Source of the DNA: Sphingopyxis microcysteis
Lineage (GTDB): Bacteria; Pseudomonadota; Alphaproteobacteria; Sphingomonadales; Sphingomonadaceae
Reading direction: 5' to 3'
DNA: 64,000 nt
Assembly (NCBI RefSeq): GCF_012274265.1
Contig: NZ_JAANYY010000002.1
Location: 1,488,001 to 1,552,000, forward strand
Shown here: piece by piece, positions 15,422 to 24,852 of the stretch
Position numbering within the stretch: the first letter of the stretch is position 1
How the letters are laid out: each line of letters starts with the position of its first letter
Program-made: the position numbers and the translations under genes
Notes under the pieces: model-generated
Databases searched by the model: none
What the model saw: the letters and a program-made list of their open reading frames with translations, nothing else
Told to the model about the DNA's origin: nothing

Positions 15422-17203
15422 TCAGCCCTTGGGTCCGTCCACAATGCGGATACCGAGTTCCTTGAGCTGCTTGTCGCTGACCGGCGCGGGCGCGCCCATC
15501 ATCAGATCCTCGGCCTTCTGGTTCATCGGGAAGACGACGACTTCGCGGATGTTCGGTTCGTCGGCGAGCAGCATCACGATGCGGTCGACGCCCGGCGCCG
15601 AACCGCCGTGCGGCGGCGCGCCGAATTTGAACGCGTTGATCATGCCGCTGAAATTCGCGTCGACGTCGGCCTGGCTGTAGCCCGCGATCTCGAACGCCTT
15701 GTACATGATGTCGGGGCGATGGTTGCGGATCGCACCCGACGACAGTTCGACGCCGTTGCAGACGATATCATATTGCCAGGCGAGGATGTCGAGCGGGTCC
15801 TTGGTTTCCAGCGCCTCCAGCTCGCCCTGCGGCATCGAGAAGGGGTTGTGGCTGAAATCGATCTTGCCGGTGTCCTCGTCGGCCTCGAACATCGGGAAAT
15901 CGACGATCCAGCACATTTCGAACTTGTTCGGATCGATGAGGTCGAGTTGTTCGGCAACGCGGGTGCGCGCGAAACCGGCGAGTTTCGCTGCGGTCGCTTC
16001 CTTGCCCGCGGCAAAGAACAGCCCGTCGTCAGGACCGATACCAAGCTCGGCGGCAAGCGCGTCCATCTTGTCGCTGCCATGGTTCTTGGCGATCGGGCCG
16101 CCCCATTCGCCGCCCTTGCGCGTCGCATAGCCAAGACCTGCAAAGCCTTCGCCCTGCGCCCAGCTGTTCATGTCGTCGAAGAATTTGCGGCTCTTTTCGG
16201 CGGTGTTCGGTGCCGGGATCGCGCGCACGACGTCGCCCGCGGCGACGATGTCGGCGAAGCGGCCGAAGCCCGACCCCACAAAGTGCGACGACACATCGGT
16301 GATGATCAGCGGGTTGCGCAGGTCCGGCTTGTCATTGCCATATTTCAGCATCGATTCGCGGTACGGGATGCGCGGGAACGAGCCCGCCGGGGTCACCGTC
16401 TTGCCGTTCGCAAATTCCTCGAACACGCCCGCGAGCACCGGCTCGATAGCGTTGAACACATCGTCCTGCGTGACGAAGCTCATTTCGAAATCGAGCTGGT
16501 AAAATTCACCCGGCGAACGGTCGGCGCGCGCATCTTCGTCGCGGAAGCAGGGCGCGATCTGGAAATAGCGGTCGAAACCCGCGACCATCAGCAGCTGCTT
16601 GAACATCTGCGGCGCCTGCGGCAGCGCATAGAATTTGCCCGGGTGGACGCGGCTCGGCACCAGATAGTCGCGCGCGCCTTCGGGCGACGAGGCGGTCAGG
16701 ATCGGCGTCTGATATTCGGTGAAGCCCTGTTCGACCATGCGGCGGCGGAGCGATGCGATGACGTTCGAGCGCAGCAGGATATTCTGATGCAGACGGTCGC
16801 GGCGAAGGTCGAGGAAGCGGTATTTCAGGCGAATATCCTCGGGATATTCCTGTTCGCCCGCGACCGGCATCGGCAATTCGATCGCCGCCGACTGGACGGT
16901 GACGTCGCGGGCGCGCACTTCGATTTCGCCCGTCGGCAGGTTCGCGTTGACGGTTTCCGCCGAGCGGGCGACCACATCGCCGGTGATCGTCACGACGCTT
17001 TCGGCGCGCAGGCCGTCGAGCGTCGCGAACACCGCATCGCTCGAGTCCGCGACGATCTGGGTCAGGCCGTAATGATCGCGCAGATCGACGAAGAGCAGCC
17101 CGCCATGGTCGCGCTTGCGATGCACCCAGCCGGAAACGCGGACCGACTGGCCGACGTGTTCGGCGCGAAGCTGGCCGCAATTATGGGTGCGATAGGCGTG
17201 CAT
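15422..17203 (-). CDS. aspS: aspartyl-tRNA synthetase
   Basis: AspRS charges tRNA with aspartate in the cytoplasm. It has 593 residues from the ATG at 17203 ([10 protein letters not shown]); a TTG five codons earlier is less likely. The N-terminal OB-fold anticodon domain includes [24 protein letters not shown]. Class II motif 2 ([24 protein letters not shown]) and motif 3 ([13 protein letters not shown]) are intact, with the bacterial insertion domain between them. Bacterial-type AspRS can be discriminating or can also load tRNA-Asn; I cannot tell which from this region. Confidence 0.98.
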   Translation of the reverse strand: MHAYRTHNCGQLRAEHVGQSVRVSGWVHRKRDHGGLLFVDLRDHYGLTQIVADSSDAVFATLDGLRAESVVTITGDVVARSAETVNANLPTGEIEVRARDVTVQSAAIELPMPVAGEQEYPEDIRLKYRFLDLRRDRLHQNILLRSNVIASLRRRMVEQGFTEYQTPILTASSPEGARDYLVPSRVHPGKFYALPQAPQMFKQLLMVAGFDRYFQIAPCFRDEDARADRSPGEFYQLDFEMSFVTQDDVFNAIEPVLAGVFEEFANGKTVTPAGSFPRIPYRESMLKYGNDKPDLRNPLIITDVSSHFVGSGFGRFADIVAAGDVVRAIPAPNTAEKSRKFFDDMNSWAQGEGFAGLGYATRKGGEWGGPIAKNHGSDKMDALAAELGIGPDDGLFFAAGKEATAAKLAGFARTRVAEQLDLIDPNKFEMCWIVDFPMFEADEDTGKIDFSHNPFSMPQGELEALETKDPLDILAWQYDIVCNGVELSSGAIRNHRPDIMYKAFEIAGYSQADVDANFSGMINAFKFGAPPHGGSAPGVDRIVMLLADEPNIREVVVFPMNQKAEDLMMGAPAPVSDKQLKELGIRIVDGPKG

Positions 17204-17300
17204 GTGATCGTCTTTCAATGGTCGGAGGGACGCGCCAAAAACGCGCCGTTATGGCCGCGCCTAAGGCAGCGCGGGGAGCGATTTGTCAAGGCTTGGCGCG

Positions 17301-18812
17301 TCAGCATGTCAGCCCGAGGCCGTCGAGCACGTCGCTGGCGAACAGCGCGCGGTGCGCCGGGTCGGGGATCAGGCGATCGCGCGCGCTGCGCCAGCGGCGG
17401 TAATCCTCGCCATAATCCGCCGCGACCCGCCCGGCATCGAGTTGGCAGCTCTTGGCCCAATGGCGGGTAAAGGCGATCCCTTCGGCATCGAGCCGTTCGA
17501 CGACGCGGGCGTAGGCGTCGGCGGTCCGGCGGCTGCGCGGGCCGTCGAAATCGATCACTGCGTTGGCCGGAAAGCGGGCGGGCGCCAGCAGCCCGTCGGC
17601 ACGCGCCATGAAACGCACGGTCACGACGGTCGACCCGCCGTGGCGCGCATAAACCTCGCAAATCAGCTCGAACGCATGCGCCAGATCGGCGCGGTCGATC
17701 GTCACCGACGCATTGAACAGATCGGCCAGCGGGCGGTGGGTGTCGAGCCCCTCGCCCCAGCTGCCATAGACTGGCGGCGCATCGACATCGGGGCCGCTGG
17801 CATAGCCCTGTTTCATTGCGAACTGCAGCAGCGCGCCGCGCGCCCATGGATAGTCGTCAAGCAGCCGCCCGAGCAGGCTGAGCGCGTCATAACCCGCGCC
17901 GAGCTGCCCCGGCGTCGCGCGCCGATAATCGTCGCGCCATGGTTCGCGATAGAGGAAGCGCAGCATCGCGGGGCGCTTGAACGGCTTATAGGGGTTCACG
18001 ATCATCTGGACGAAATCGGGCTCCTGATCGAGCGCATAAGCCGCCGAAAAGCGCCGGAAATCGCCGACCGCCAGCCACCCCAGCGCCGCGCGATCGACCT
18101 TGCGGAGATTCTGGATCGGGCGAACAAGGAATTTCGGAACGCTGCCGACAACGAGCGCAGTGACGATGCCGAGTGCGCCGACTGGCAATTGCGCCGCTGC
18201 AAACACATCGTCATCGCGCAGCAGGGTCGAACCCGTCGCGGCGATGAAGCTATCGCTCATCAACCCCGCCGCCGGTTCGATCCAGTGGACTCCCGCGGGC
18301 GTCACCAACTGGACCGCGCGGATATGGTCCTGAATGCCGCCGCTGGCTATCATCGAACCGTGGGTACCCGTCGCCGCCGCGCCGGCAAAGGTCTGCCCAT
18401 TGCCCGCGCCGCTGGTCCACAGCGAACGCCCCTGCGCCTCCAGCTTGTCCGACACTTCGTCGACCAGCGCCCCCGCCTCGACCAGCATCAGGCCGCTGGC
18501 ATCGACGCCCGGGCGGACGTCGGCGGCATCGATGCGAAAACAGCGGTTGAAACGGCGCGTGTGGAGCAGCCAGCATTGCGATGCGATGTTGACGTTCGAG
18601 GGTGACCAGCCCGCGCCGAGCGGGCGGACGCGGCGGTTCGCCAAGGCCGCCGCGGCGAGCCAATCCTGGACCGCTTTCGCCGCGATCGCGATCTCGTCGC
18701 GCCCGCGCGGTGCGTCGCCGCTGCGCAGGGCAAAGCGCGTCGCCGCCTCGCAGGTGCCGGTGCCATGATAATTGGTCCAGCGCCCTTCGTCGCCCAGTTG
18801 CACCAACGGCAT
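17301..18812 (-). CDS. FAD-binding oxidoreductase, aldonolactone oxidase-like
   Basis: The 503-residue protein begins MPLVQLGDEGRW. A PCMH-type FAD-binding domain is visible: RPLGAGWSPSNVNIAS near residue 60 and the SGAGNGQTFAGAAATGTHGS pyrophosphate-binding stretch near 140. Its C-terminal half has the Phe/Trp-rich arrangement of the D-arabinono-lactone/L-gulonolactone and cholesterol oxidase group, including RHWAKSC near the end. Natural substrate is unknown. It starts in a TGATG overlap with the 109-residue membrane protein upstream, so the two are translationally coupled. The Trp/His-containing N-terminus (WTNYHGTG) suggests the FAD may be covalently held, but this is inference. Confidence 0.85.
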   Translation of the reverse strand: MPLVQLGDEGRWTNYHGTGTCEAATRFALRSGDAPRGRDEIAIAAKAVQDWLAAAALANRRVRPLGAGWSPSNVNIASQCWLLHTRRFNRCFRIDAADVRPGVDASGLMLVEAGALVDEVSDKLEAQGRSLWTSGAGNGQTFAGAAATGTHGSMIASGGIQDHIRAVQLVTPAGVHWIEPAAGLMSDSFIAATGSTLLRDDDVFAAAQLPVGALGIVTALVVGSVPKFLVRPIQNLRKVDRAALGWLAVGDFRRFSAAYALDQEPDFVQMIVNPYKPFKRPAMLRFLYREPWRDDYRRATPGQLGAGYDALSLLGRLLDDYPWARGALLQFAMKQGYASGPDVDAPPVYGSWGEGLDTHRPLADLFNASVTIDRADLAHAFELICEVYARHGGSTVVTVRFMARADGLLAPARFPANAVIDFDGPRSRRTADAYARVVERLDAEGIAFTRHWAKSCQLDAGRVAADYGEDYRRWRSARDRLIPDPAHRALFASDVLDGLGLTC

Positions 18813-19141
18813 CAGGCGTCTCCCAACGGCAGGATACCCGCATGGGCGCGCCAGGCGACGGTAACCGGGCGTAAAAAGCCGACCGTCGCGATCGCGATCA
18901 GCATCTGGCGCCGTGTTGCAAAGACCCGCACGTCGCTGAGGCCGTGATCGGATTCGGGGGTGACAAACGGCTGCGCGGCCTCGGCCGCGAAGCCCCAGCC
19001 TTTCAGCGTCACCACCATCGATTCTTCGTCGAGCGGCCGCGGATTGGCGATCGACACGAAAATATCCGCCTGCCCCGCCAGATACTGGCCGAAAAGCAGC
19101 AGAAAAGCGAGCGCGGCGAGCGCCCATCCGAGCCACATCAT
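18812..19141 (-). CDS. 109-residue membrane-anchored protein of unknown function
   Basis: It starts MMWLGWALAALAFLLLFGQYLAG, a single N-terminal membrane helix or uncleaved signal, then a soluble part with DEESMVVTLKGWGF and a basic C-terminal hydrophobic stretch. A GAAGGGG ribosome site lies upstream. Its stop codon overlaps the start of the FAD oxidase gene (TGATG), so the two products are probably made together. I do not recognise the family. The longer upstream reading runs antisense through rnd and is rejected. Confidence 0.68.
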   Translation of the reverse strand: MMWLGWALAALAFLLLFGQYLAGQADIFVSIANPRPLDEESMVVTLKGWGFAAEAAQPFVTPESDHGLSDVRVFATRRQMLIAIATVGFLRPVTVAWRAHAGILPLGDA

Positions 19142-19249
19142 GCCCCAAACCCCTTCGTTTTTCCCCTGACCGGTATTCCGGTTCCGCGACCCGAAGAGCA
19201 CGGACAATTTTTCCTGCCCGTTCCTTTCAACTAGCTGTATAGGCGCGCT

Positions 19250-20434
19250 ATGCAAGTCCATCCGTTGATCGAAACCAACGCCGCGCTGGTCGAATTTTGC
19301 GACCGCATTCGGAACAGCGATTTCATCGCCGTCGATACCGAATTCATGCGCGAAAATACCTTCTGGCCCGAGCTTTGCCTGATCCAGATCGCCGACAGCG
19401 AACATGCCGCGGCGATCGACCCGCTCGCGCCCGGCATCGACCTTGCGCCTCTGCTCGACCTGCTGGTCGACAATGAGGATATGCTGAAGGTCTTTCACGC
19501 CGGCGGACAGGATGTCGAAATCATCTTCAACCTGACCGGCAAGACCCCGCACCCGATTTTCGACACCCAGATCGGCCAGATGGCAATCGGTCAGGCCGAA
19601 CAGGTCGGCTATTCGAACCTTGTCGAGGCGTGGATCGGTCTGCAACTCGACAAAGGTGCGCGTTTTACCGACTGGAGTCGCCGCCCGCTCGACAAGCGCC
19701 AGATCGATTATGCGATCGGCGACGTTACCCATCTGGCGAAGATTTTCCCGATGATGCTCGACAAGCTGGTCAAGACCGGGCGCGGTCACTGGCTCGACGA
19801 AGAGATGGAAAAGCTCGCCGATCCGGCGAATTACAGCATCGATCCCGAAAAGGCCTGGCAGCGCATCAAGATCCCGTCGCGCAAACCTGACGTGCTCGGG
19901 CGCCTGAAAGCACTCGCCGCATGGCGCGAGCGCGAGGCGCGGTCGAAGAACCTACCACGCGGGCGCATCGTGAAGGACGAAACGCTGGCCGACCTCGCCG
20001 CGCATCCGCCGAAGGATCAGGACGGCCTCGGCCGGGTCCGCGGCCTGTCGGCGACGTGGAAGTCGAACGACATCGGCGCGCGGCTGATGGACGCGCTGGC
20101 CAATGCCAAGGCGATGGACAAGGACGATATGCCCGACCGCGCGCCGCGCGGACCGGGGCTGGGCAAGGAAGGCGTGCTTGTCGCCGACCTTTTGAAGCTG
20201 CTGCTCAAGATTCGCGCCCGCGAACTCAATGTCGCCGCGCGGCTGATCGCGCGCAGCGATGATCTGGAGGCACTGGCGGCGGGCGGCCGTCAGGACATCG
20301 CGATGATGCAGGGTTGGCGGTACGAGGTGTTCGGCCACGCCGCGCTCGATCTGGTCGAGGGACGCATGGGTTTTGCGGTCAAGAACGGCAAGCTGGTGAT
20401 GAGCGAAATCGACGCGGCGGCGAGCGCCGACTGA
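19250..20434 (+). CDS. rnd: ribonuclease D
   Basis: RNase D is a 3'-5' exoribonuclease in tRNA maturation and stable RNA turnover. The 394-residue protein has the DEDD exonuclease motifs: VDTEFMREN (Asp and Glu, near residue 26), FHAGGQDVEI (near 84) and the third motif DVTHLAKIFP (near 162). HRDC domains follow, including LKALAAWREREARSKNLPRGRI. The gene is preceded by a short region divergent from the membrane/FAD oxidase pair and ends before a strong inverted repeat separating it from the convergent ppx. Confidence 0.96.
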   Translation: MQVHPLIETNAALVEFCDRIRNSDFIAVDTEFMRENTFWPELCLIQIADSEHAAAIDPLAPGIDLAPLLDLLVDNEDMLKVFHAGGQDVEIIFNLTGKTPHPIFDTQIGQMAIGQAEQVGYSNLVEAWIGLQLDKGARFTDWSRRPLDKRQIDYAIGDVTHLAKIFPMMLDKLVKTGRGHWLDEEMEKLADPANYSIDPEKAWQRIKIPSRKPDVLGRLKALAAWREREARSKNLPRGRIVKDETLADLAAHPPKDQDGLGRVRGLSATWKSNDIGARLMDALANAKAMDKDDMPDRAPRGPGLGKEGVLVADLLKLLLKIRARELNVAARLIARSDDLEALAAGGRQDIAMMQGWRYEVFGHAALDLVEGRMGFAVKNGKLVMSEIDAAASAD

Positions 20435-20452
20435 CCTTCTCCACCCCAATAT

Positions 20453-20530
20453 CGTCATCCCGGCGAAGGCCGGGATCTCACCCTATCGTCGAACCGCACC
20501 GGCGAGATCCCGGCCTTCGCCGGGATGACG
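20453..20530. repeat. perfect 27-base inverted repeat between rnd and ppx
   Basis: Arms at 20453-20479 and 20504-20530 are perfect inverted copies (arm begins CGTCATCCCGGCGAAGGCC), with a 24-base loop. It sits between two convergent genes, where it could fold into a long mRNA hairpin and act as a shared bidirectional end. Relatives lie at 1575 and 15316. Confidence 0.95.
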
Positions 20531-20538
20531 AAGTGGGC

Positions 20539-22023
20539 CTAAAGCATCACCAGCTCGGCCTTGGCATCCAGCGCCTGCGCCAGCGAGCGCAGGCGGCGCT
20601 CGACCGACTCGCCCGCCAGATGATGCCAGCCATGGTCGAGGCTGAGCCGCAGCTTGCCGTCGACCAGCGCGATGTGGCTGGCCTTCAGCGGTGCCTCGAC
20701 CCCGCCGGTCAGTCGCTGTGCCAGCCGGATCGCCAGCCCCCATTGCCGAGCGCGCGCGAGGCGGTCGGCGGCGACGAGCCTGCCCATGTCGGGGAAATCG
20801 CTGTCGGCACCGCCGAACCCCGCGTGCAGCGCGCGCGCAAGCAGGATGCGCCCCGGAATGTCGATGCCGCGCCAATTGCCGTGCAGCCCGATTTCGGTGC
20901 CGCGTTCGGCGCGAAAGTCGGGGTTCGCCGACCAGGCCACGTCGCTGAGCAGGCTGGCGGCGAGTCGGACGCGGCTGTCGGCGGGCGCCTCGCCGGCGAA
21001 CAGCGGCGCGATCCATTCAGTGATAGCGCGCCCGTGCGGCGCGAAGCGCGCAAGGCGACGGCCTTCGAATTCGGCGGCGACGATCAGCGGGTCCTGCGCG
21101 CGCGTTTCGGCGTCGAGCGCCTGATAGAGCAGCCCTTCGCGCAGCCCCGATGACGACACCGTCATTTCCGGAACGTCGAGGATGTTCACGAGCGCCGAGA
21201 GCAACGCCGCCGCATCGGGCAGCGCCGCGGCGCGGTTCGACGCCATGCCGGGGATGGCGCGCAACTCCTCGAAGCTCAGGCGATTGGTTGCGCGCACCAG
21301 ACGGCGGAGCGCCGACCGCGGCAGGCTGTGCTGGTCGAGAACCGCGAGCGGGTCTTGCGTCAATTCGAGATCGAGTCGCGACAGCGCGCGCCACGATCCG
21401 CCGACCAGATAGAGCGGCAGCCCCGACATCCCGTCGGGCCACCCGGCGCCGCGCAGCATCTTGCGAACGGCGCGTTCGAACGCCTGTTGCCCCTGCTTGC
21501 GCAGCGCGGGCAGGCGCAGCACGCCGAGCGGAAAAGACGCACGGCGCCCGACCTGCCCGTTCGCGACCTCCGCCAGTTCGAGGCTGCCGCCGCCGAGATC
21601 GACCGCGATGCCATGCGCGTCGGGGATCGCCGACAGCACGCCATAACCCGCGGCCTCAGCCTCTTCCTCGCCCGACAACAGCCGGATCGCCAGCCCCGCA
21701 TCGGCGGCGCTGGCGATGAATTCGGGTCCGTTTTCAGCGTCGCGCACGGCTGCGGTGGCCACGCACAGCAGGCTTTTGACCTCCATATGCTTCGCGAGCA
21801 GCGCATAGCGACGGAGTGCCATGAGCCCGCGCATCGCATCCTCGCTGGCGATCCGTCCGTCGACGGCCAGCCCGCGGCCGAGCCCAGCGGCGACCTTTTC
21901 GTTAAAGATCACCGCGGGCGCGCGCGACGGTCCTTCATAGACGACAAGGCGAACCGAGTTCGAACCGATGTCGATCACGGCCGAGCGGTGAACCGCCGAC
22001 TTCGAGGCGCGCAGCAATCCCAA
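20539..22023 (-). CDS. ppx: exopolyphosphatase, Ppx/GppA family
   Basis: Ppx/GppA enzymes release phosphate from the ends of polyphosphate or convert pppGpp to ppGpp. The 494-residue protein has the actin-like ATPase fold: AVIDIGSNSVRLVVYEG near residue 15 and AVDLGGGSLEL near 140. The C-terminal half is the HD-like second domain typical of the full-length form. The start appears to be TTG at 22023, only 4 bases after the ppk1 stop, so translation is coupled. Both making and breaking of polyphosphate are thus encoded in one unit. Confidence 0.95.
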   Translation of the reverse strand: MGLLRASKSAVHRSAVIDIGSNSVRLVVYEGPSRAPAVIFNEKVAAGLGRGLAVDGRIASEDAMRGLMALRRYALLAKHMEVKSLLCVATAAVRDAENGPEFIASAADAGLAIRLLSGEEEAEAAGYGVLSAIPDAHGIAVDLGGGSLELAEVANGQVGRRASFPLGVLRLPALRKQGQQAFERAVRKMLRGAGWPDGMSGLPLYLVGGSWRALSRLDLELTQDPLAVLDQHSLPRSALRRLVRATNRLSFEELRAIPGMASNRAAALPDAAALLSALVNILDVPEMTVSSSGLREGLLYQALDAETRAQDPLIVAAEFEGRRLARFAPHGRAITEWIAPLFAGEAPADSRVRLAASLLSDVAWSANPDFRAERGTEIGLHGNWRGIDIPGRILLARALHAGFGGADSDFPDMGRLVAADRLARARQWGLAIRLAQRLTGGVEAPLKASHIALVDGKLRLSLDHGWHHLAGESVERRLRSLAQALDAKAELVML

Positions 22024-22027
22024 GGCG

Positions 22028-24202
22028 TCAGACTTCGCGCATCGTGAAAGCGAGCGTCGGGACGTCCTGACGCTTGTGAAGCGCCGTCCCGCGACCCGAC
22101 AGCGACGGGTTGTTCATGAAATAATGATGCAGGTTGAAAGGCTTGTCGCCAGACGCCGTTCGCACATAGATGCCGTCGGGTTGCAGCACCCAGCTTTGTT
22201 CATTGTCGATCAGATTGGCGACCAGCACCTGATCGAGGATCTGGTCGTGTACCGTCGGATTGTCGATCGGGATCATATATTCGACGCGGCGGTCGAAATT
22301 GCGCGGCATCCAGTCGGCGCTGCTGATGTAGAGCTTCGCCGTGCGGTGCGGCAGCGGCGCGCCGTTGGCGAAGGCCCACACGCGGCTGTGTTCGAGGAAG
22401 CGCCCGACGACCGATTTCACGCGGATCGTCTCGGAGAGGCGCGGCACCCCCGGACGCAGACAGCAGATACCGCGCACGATCAGCTCGACCGGCACCCCCG
22501 CCGCACTCGCCTCGTAGAGCTTGTCGATGATGTCGGGATCGACAAGGCTGTTCATCTTGGCCCACACCCCCGACGGCGCGCCCGCCTTCGCCGCCGCGAT
22601 TTCGGCGTCGATCAGCTCGCTGAGATGCTGGCGCATGTTGAGCGGCGACATGGTGATGAGGTCGAGCCGTTCGGGTTCGACATAGCCGGTGATATAGTTG
22701 AAGAGCTGCGCCGCATCGCGACCCGCGCGCGGATCGGCGGTAAAGAAGCTCAGATCGGTGTAGATGCGCGCGGTGACGGGGTGATAATTGCCGGTGCCGA
22801 AGTGGCAATAGGTCCGATACCCCTGCCCTTCGCGGCGCACGACCATCGAAATCTTTGCGTGCGTCTTCCATTCGATGAAGCCGTAAACGACCTGCACCCC
22901 GGCGCGTTCGAGCTGGTTCGCCCAGAGGAGATTCTGCTCCTCGTCGAAGCGCGCCTTGAGTTCGACGACCGCGGTCACCGATTTGCCCGCCTCGGCCGCC
23001 TCGATCAGCGCGCGGATCACCGGCGACTGGTTGCCCGCGCGGTAAAGCGTCTGCTTGATCGCTACGACGTCGGGATCGGCCGCCGCCTGCCGCAGGAAGG
23101 ACAGCACGACGTCGAAGCTCTCGTATGGGTGGTGGACGACGATGTCCTTCGAGCGGATCGCCGCGAAACAATCGCCGCCATGTTCGCGGATACGTTCGGG
23201 AAAACGCGGCGAATAGGCCGGAAATTTGAGGTCGGGGCGATCGACGTCGACGAGCGCCGACAGCGCCGCGAGCCCGATGAAGCCGCCGATCTTGGCGACG
23301 ATTGCCTCATGCCCCTGAATGTCGGCATTGAGCACCGCCGCGATTTCGGCGGGCATGTCGGCCTCCAGCTCCATCAGGATCACGCGCCCGCGGCGGCGGC
23401 GGCGAATCGCGGTGCGGAAGAGGCGGACGAGATCCTCGGCCTCTTCCTCCAGCTCGATGTCGCTGTCGCGGATGATACGGAACACGCCCAATGAGCGGAT
23501 CGCGAACCCCGGAAACAGGAGGTCGCCGAACAATTCGATCAGAAATTCGATCGGAACAAAGCTGGTCGCCTGCCCCGGCACCGGCACGAACCGCGACAGC
23601 GAGGCGGGGATCATCACCAGTTCGCGGAGCGTGTCACCGCTCGCCTTGTGCTGAAGGTCGAAAATGACGCCAAGGCCGCGATTGGGGATGAAGGGAAAGG
23701 GATGCGCCGGGTCGAGCACCTGCGGCGTCAGGATCGGGAAAATCTGGTCGATGAAATATTGGCGCAGCGCGGTGCGCAGCACCTCCTTGTTCGACCCCGC
23801 GCCGTGGACGGTGATGCCCTGTTCGGCGAGCTGGCGGTGGAGCAATTGCCATTCGCTCTGCTGCTGGTCGACGAGGCGGTGGACCTCGGCCTCGATCTCG
23901 GCGAGTTGCTGCCCCGGCGAGCGGCCGTCGGCCGACGGGTCGTCGATGCCCTGAAGCTGCTGCCCCTTCAGTCCCGCGACGCGGACCATGAAAAATTCGT
24001 CGAGATTGCTGCCCGAAATCGACAGGAAGCGGAGGCGTTCGAGCAGCGGGTGCGCGGGGTTGCGCGCTTCCTCCATCACTCGCCGGTTGAAGGCGAGCCA
24101 CGACAGTTCGCGGTTGAAGAAGCGTTCGGAGCCGAAGCGCGGCGGCGTCGCCGCGGTGTCGGCGTCATTATCGGCGCGTAAGGGGCTGCCAGCTATCGAC
24201 AT
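22028..24202 (-). CDS. ppk1: polyphosphate kinase 1
   Basis: PPK1 polymerises the ATP gamma-phosphate into long-chain polyphosphate at the membrane. The 724-residue length is typical. Domain order is visible: N-terminal helical domain (FNRELSWLAFN near residue 30), head domain, then two PLD-like catalytic domains with TLYRAG, the autophosphorylated His region KTHAKISMV near residue 450 and HFGTGNYHP near 475. It overlaps the end of hdaA by 10 bases and precedes ppx by 4, so it sits in a coupled DUF2066-hdaA-ppk1-ppx unit. Confidence 0.97.
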   Translation of the reverse strand: MSIAGSPLRADNDADTAATPPRFGSERFFNRELSWLAFNRRVMEEARNPAHPLLERLRFLSISGSNLDEFFMVRVAGLKGQQLQGIDDPSADGRSPGQQLAEIEAEVHRLVDQQQSEWQLLHRQLAEQGITVHGAGSNKEVLRTALRQYFIDQIFPILTPQVLDPAHPFPFIPNRGLGVIFDLQHKASGDTLRELVMIPASLSRFVPVPGQATSFVPIEFLIELFGDLLFPGFAIRSLGVFRIIRDSDIELEEEAEDLVRLFRTAIRRRRRGRVILMELEADMPAEIAAVLNADIQGHEAIVAKIGGFIGLAALSALVDVDRPDLKFPAYSPRFPERIREHGGDCFAAIRSKDIVVHHPYESFDVVLSFLRQAAADPDVVAIKQTLYRAGNQSPVIRALIEAAEAGKSVTAVVELKARFDEEQNLLWANQLERAGVQVVYGFIEWKTHAKISMVVRREGQGYRTYCHFGTGNYHPVTARIYTDLSFFTADPRAGRDAAQLFNYITGYVEPERLDLITMSPLNMRQHLSELIDAEIAAAKAGAPSGVWAKMNSLVDPDIIDKLYEASAAGVPVELIVRGICCLRPGVPRLSETIRVKSVVGRFLEHSRVWAFANGAPLPHRTAKLYISSADWMPRNFDRRVEYMIPIDNPTVHDQILDQVLVANLIDNEQSWVLQPDGIYVRTASGDKPFNLHHYFMNNPSLSGRGTALHKRQDVPTLAFTMREV

Positions 24203-24852
24203 GTCGCGTCATCCTGTCTTTCGAGCAAATCGGGATCGATGAGCCCCTGTGACAGTAATGTTTCACGCGTAAGACGAATGCCGATGCCGCCGCCCTTTTC
24301 GAGCGAGGCCGCATCGAGCGCCGCGACGACGCGGTGGATCATCGCATAGCTGCGTTCCATGCGCGGCACGATATAGGAGGCGACGCCGGGCGCCAAGGCC
24401 ATCCCGCGCTGCGCAAAAAGCGCCTCGATCAGGTCGCGGGCAAGGCAATCGTCGGGATCGCCGATCGTCAGCACCGGCACCGCCGCGAGGCGCGAGCGGA
24501 GGTCGGGCAAGGCAATATTCCATGCGGCGGGCGGCGCGTCGGCGATGATCAGCAGCGGCGTGCCGCTCGCCTGCGCGGCGTTCCACGCGTGGAAGATCTC
24601 CTCTTCCGACACGCTGTCATGACCGTCGATCACGCGCCCGCCGGTGTCGGCGGCGAACAGGCGGCCCATCAGGCTGCGCCCCGAACCATGCGGGCCGGTG
24701 AGCACCGCGGTGCGGACGGGCCAGGTCGCCACATGGCGCAAATAGCGCACCGCATCGGCGTTGCTGGCCCCCACGATGAGTGGACCATCGTTGGCGCCCC
24801 CTGCGCTCCAATCCAGCGGCAGGGCGATTTGACCGGAGCTTTTGCGCGCCAT
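24193..24852 (-). CDS. hdaA: HdaA-type DnaA-related replication regulator
   Basis: Hda/HdaA works with the DNA-loaded beta clamp to turn DnaA-ATP into DnaA-ADP and limit initiation. The 219-residue protein has the N-terminal clamp-binding motif QIALPL (residues 8-13), then a DnaA-like AAA+ core with IVGASNADAVRYL. Its P-loop reads GPHGSGRS, with Arg in place of the usual Lys, and the Walker B region LLIIADAPPAAWN lacks the usual acidic pair. It starts in a TGATG overlap with the DUF2066-like gene and overlaps ppk1 by 10 bases. The degenerate ATP site suggests that nucleotide binding may be weak or absent. Confidence 0.88.
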   Translation of the reverse strand: MARKSSGQIALPLDWSAGGANDGPLIVGASNADAVRYLRHVATWPVRTAVLTGPHGSGRSLMGRLFAADTGGRVIDGHDSVSEEEIFHAWNAAQASGTPLLIIADAPPAAWNIALPDLRSRLAAVPVLTIGDPDDCLARDLIEALFAQRGMALAPGVASYIVPRMERSYAMIHRVVAALDAASLEKGGGIGIRLTRETLLSQGLIDPDLLERQDDATCR

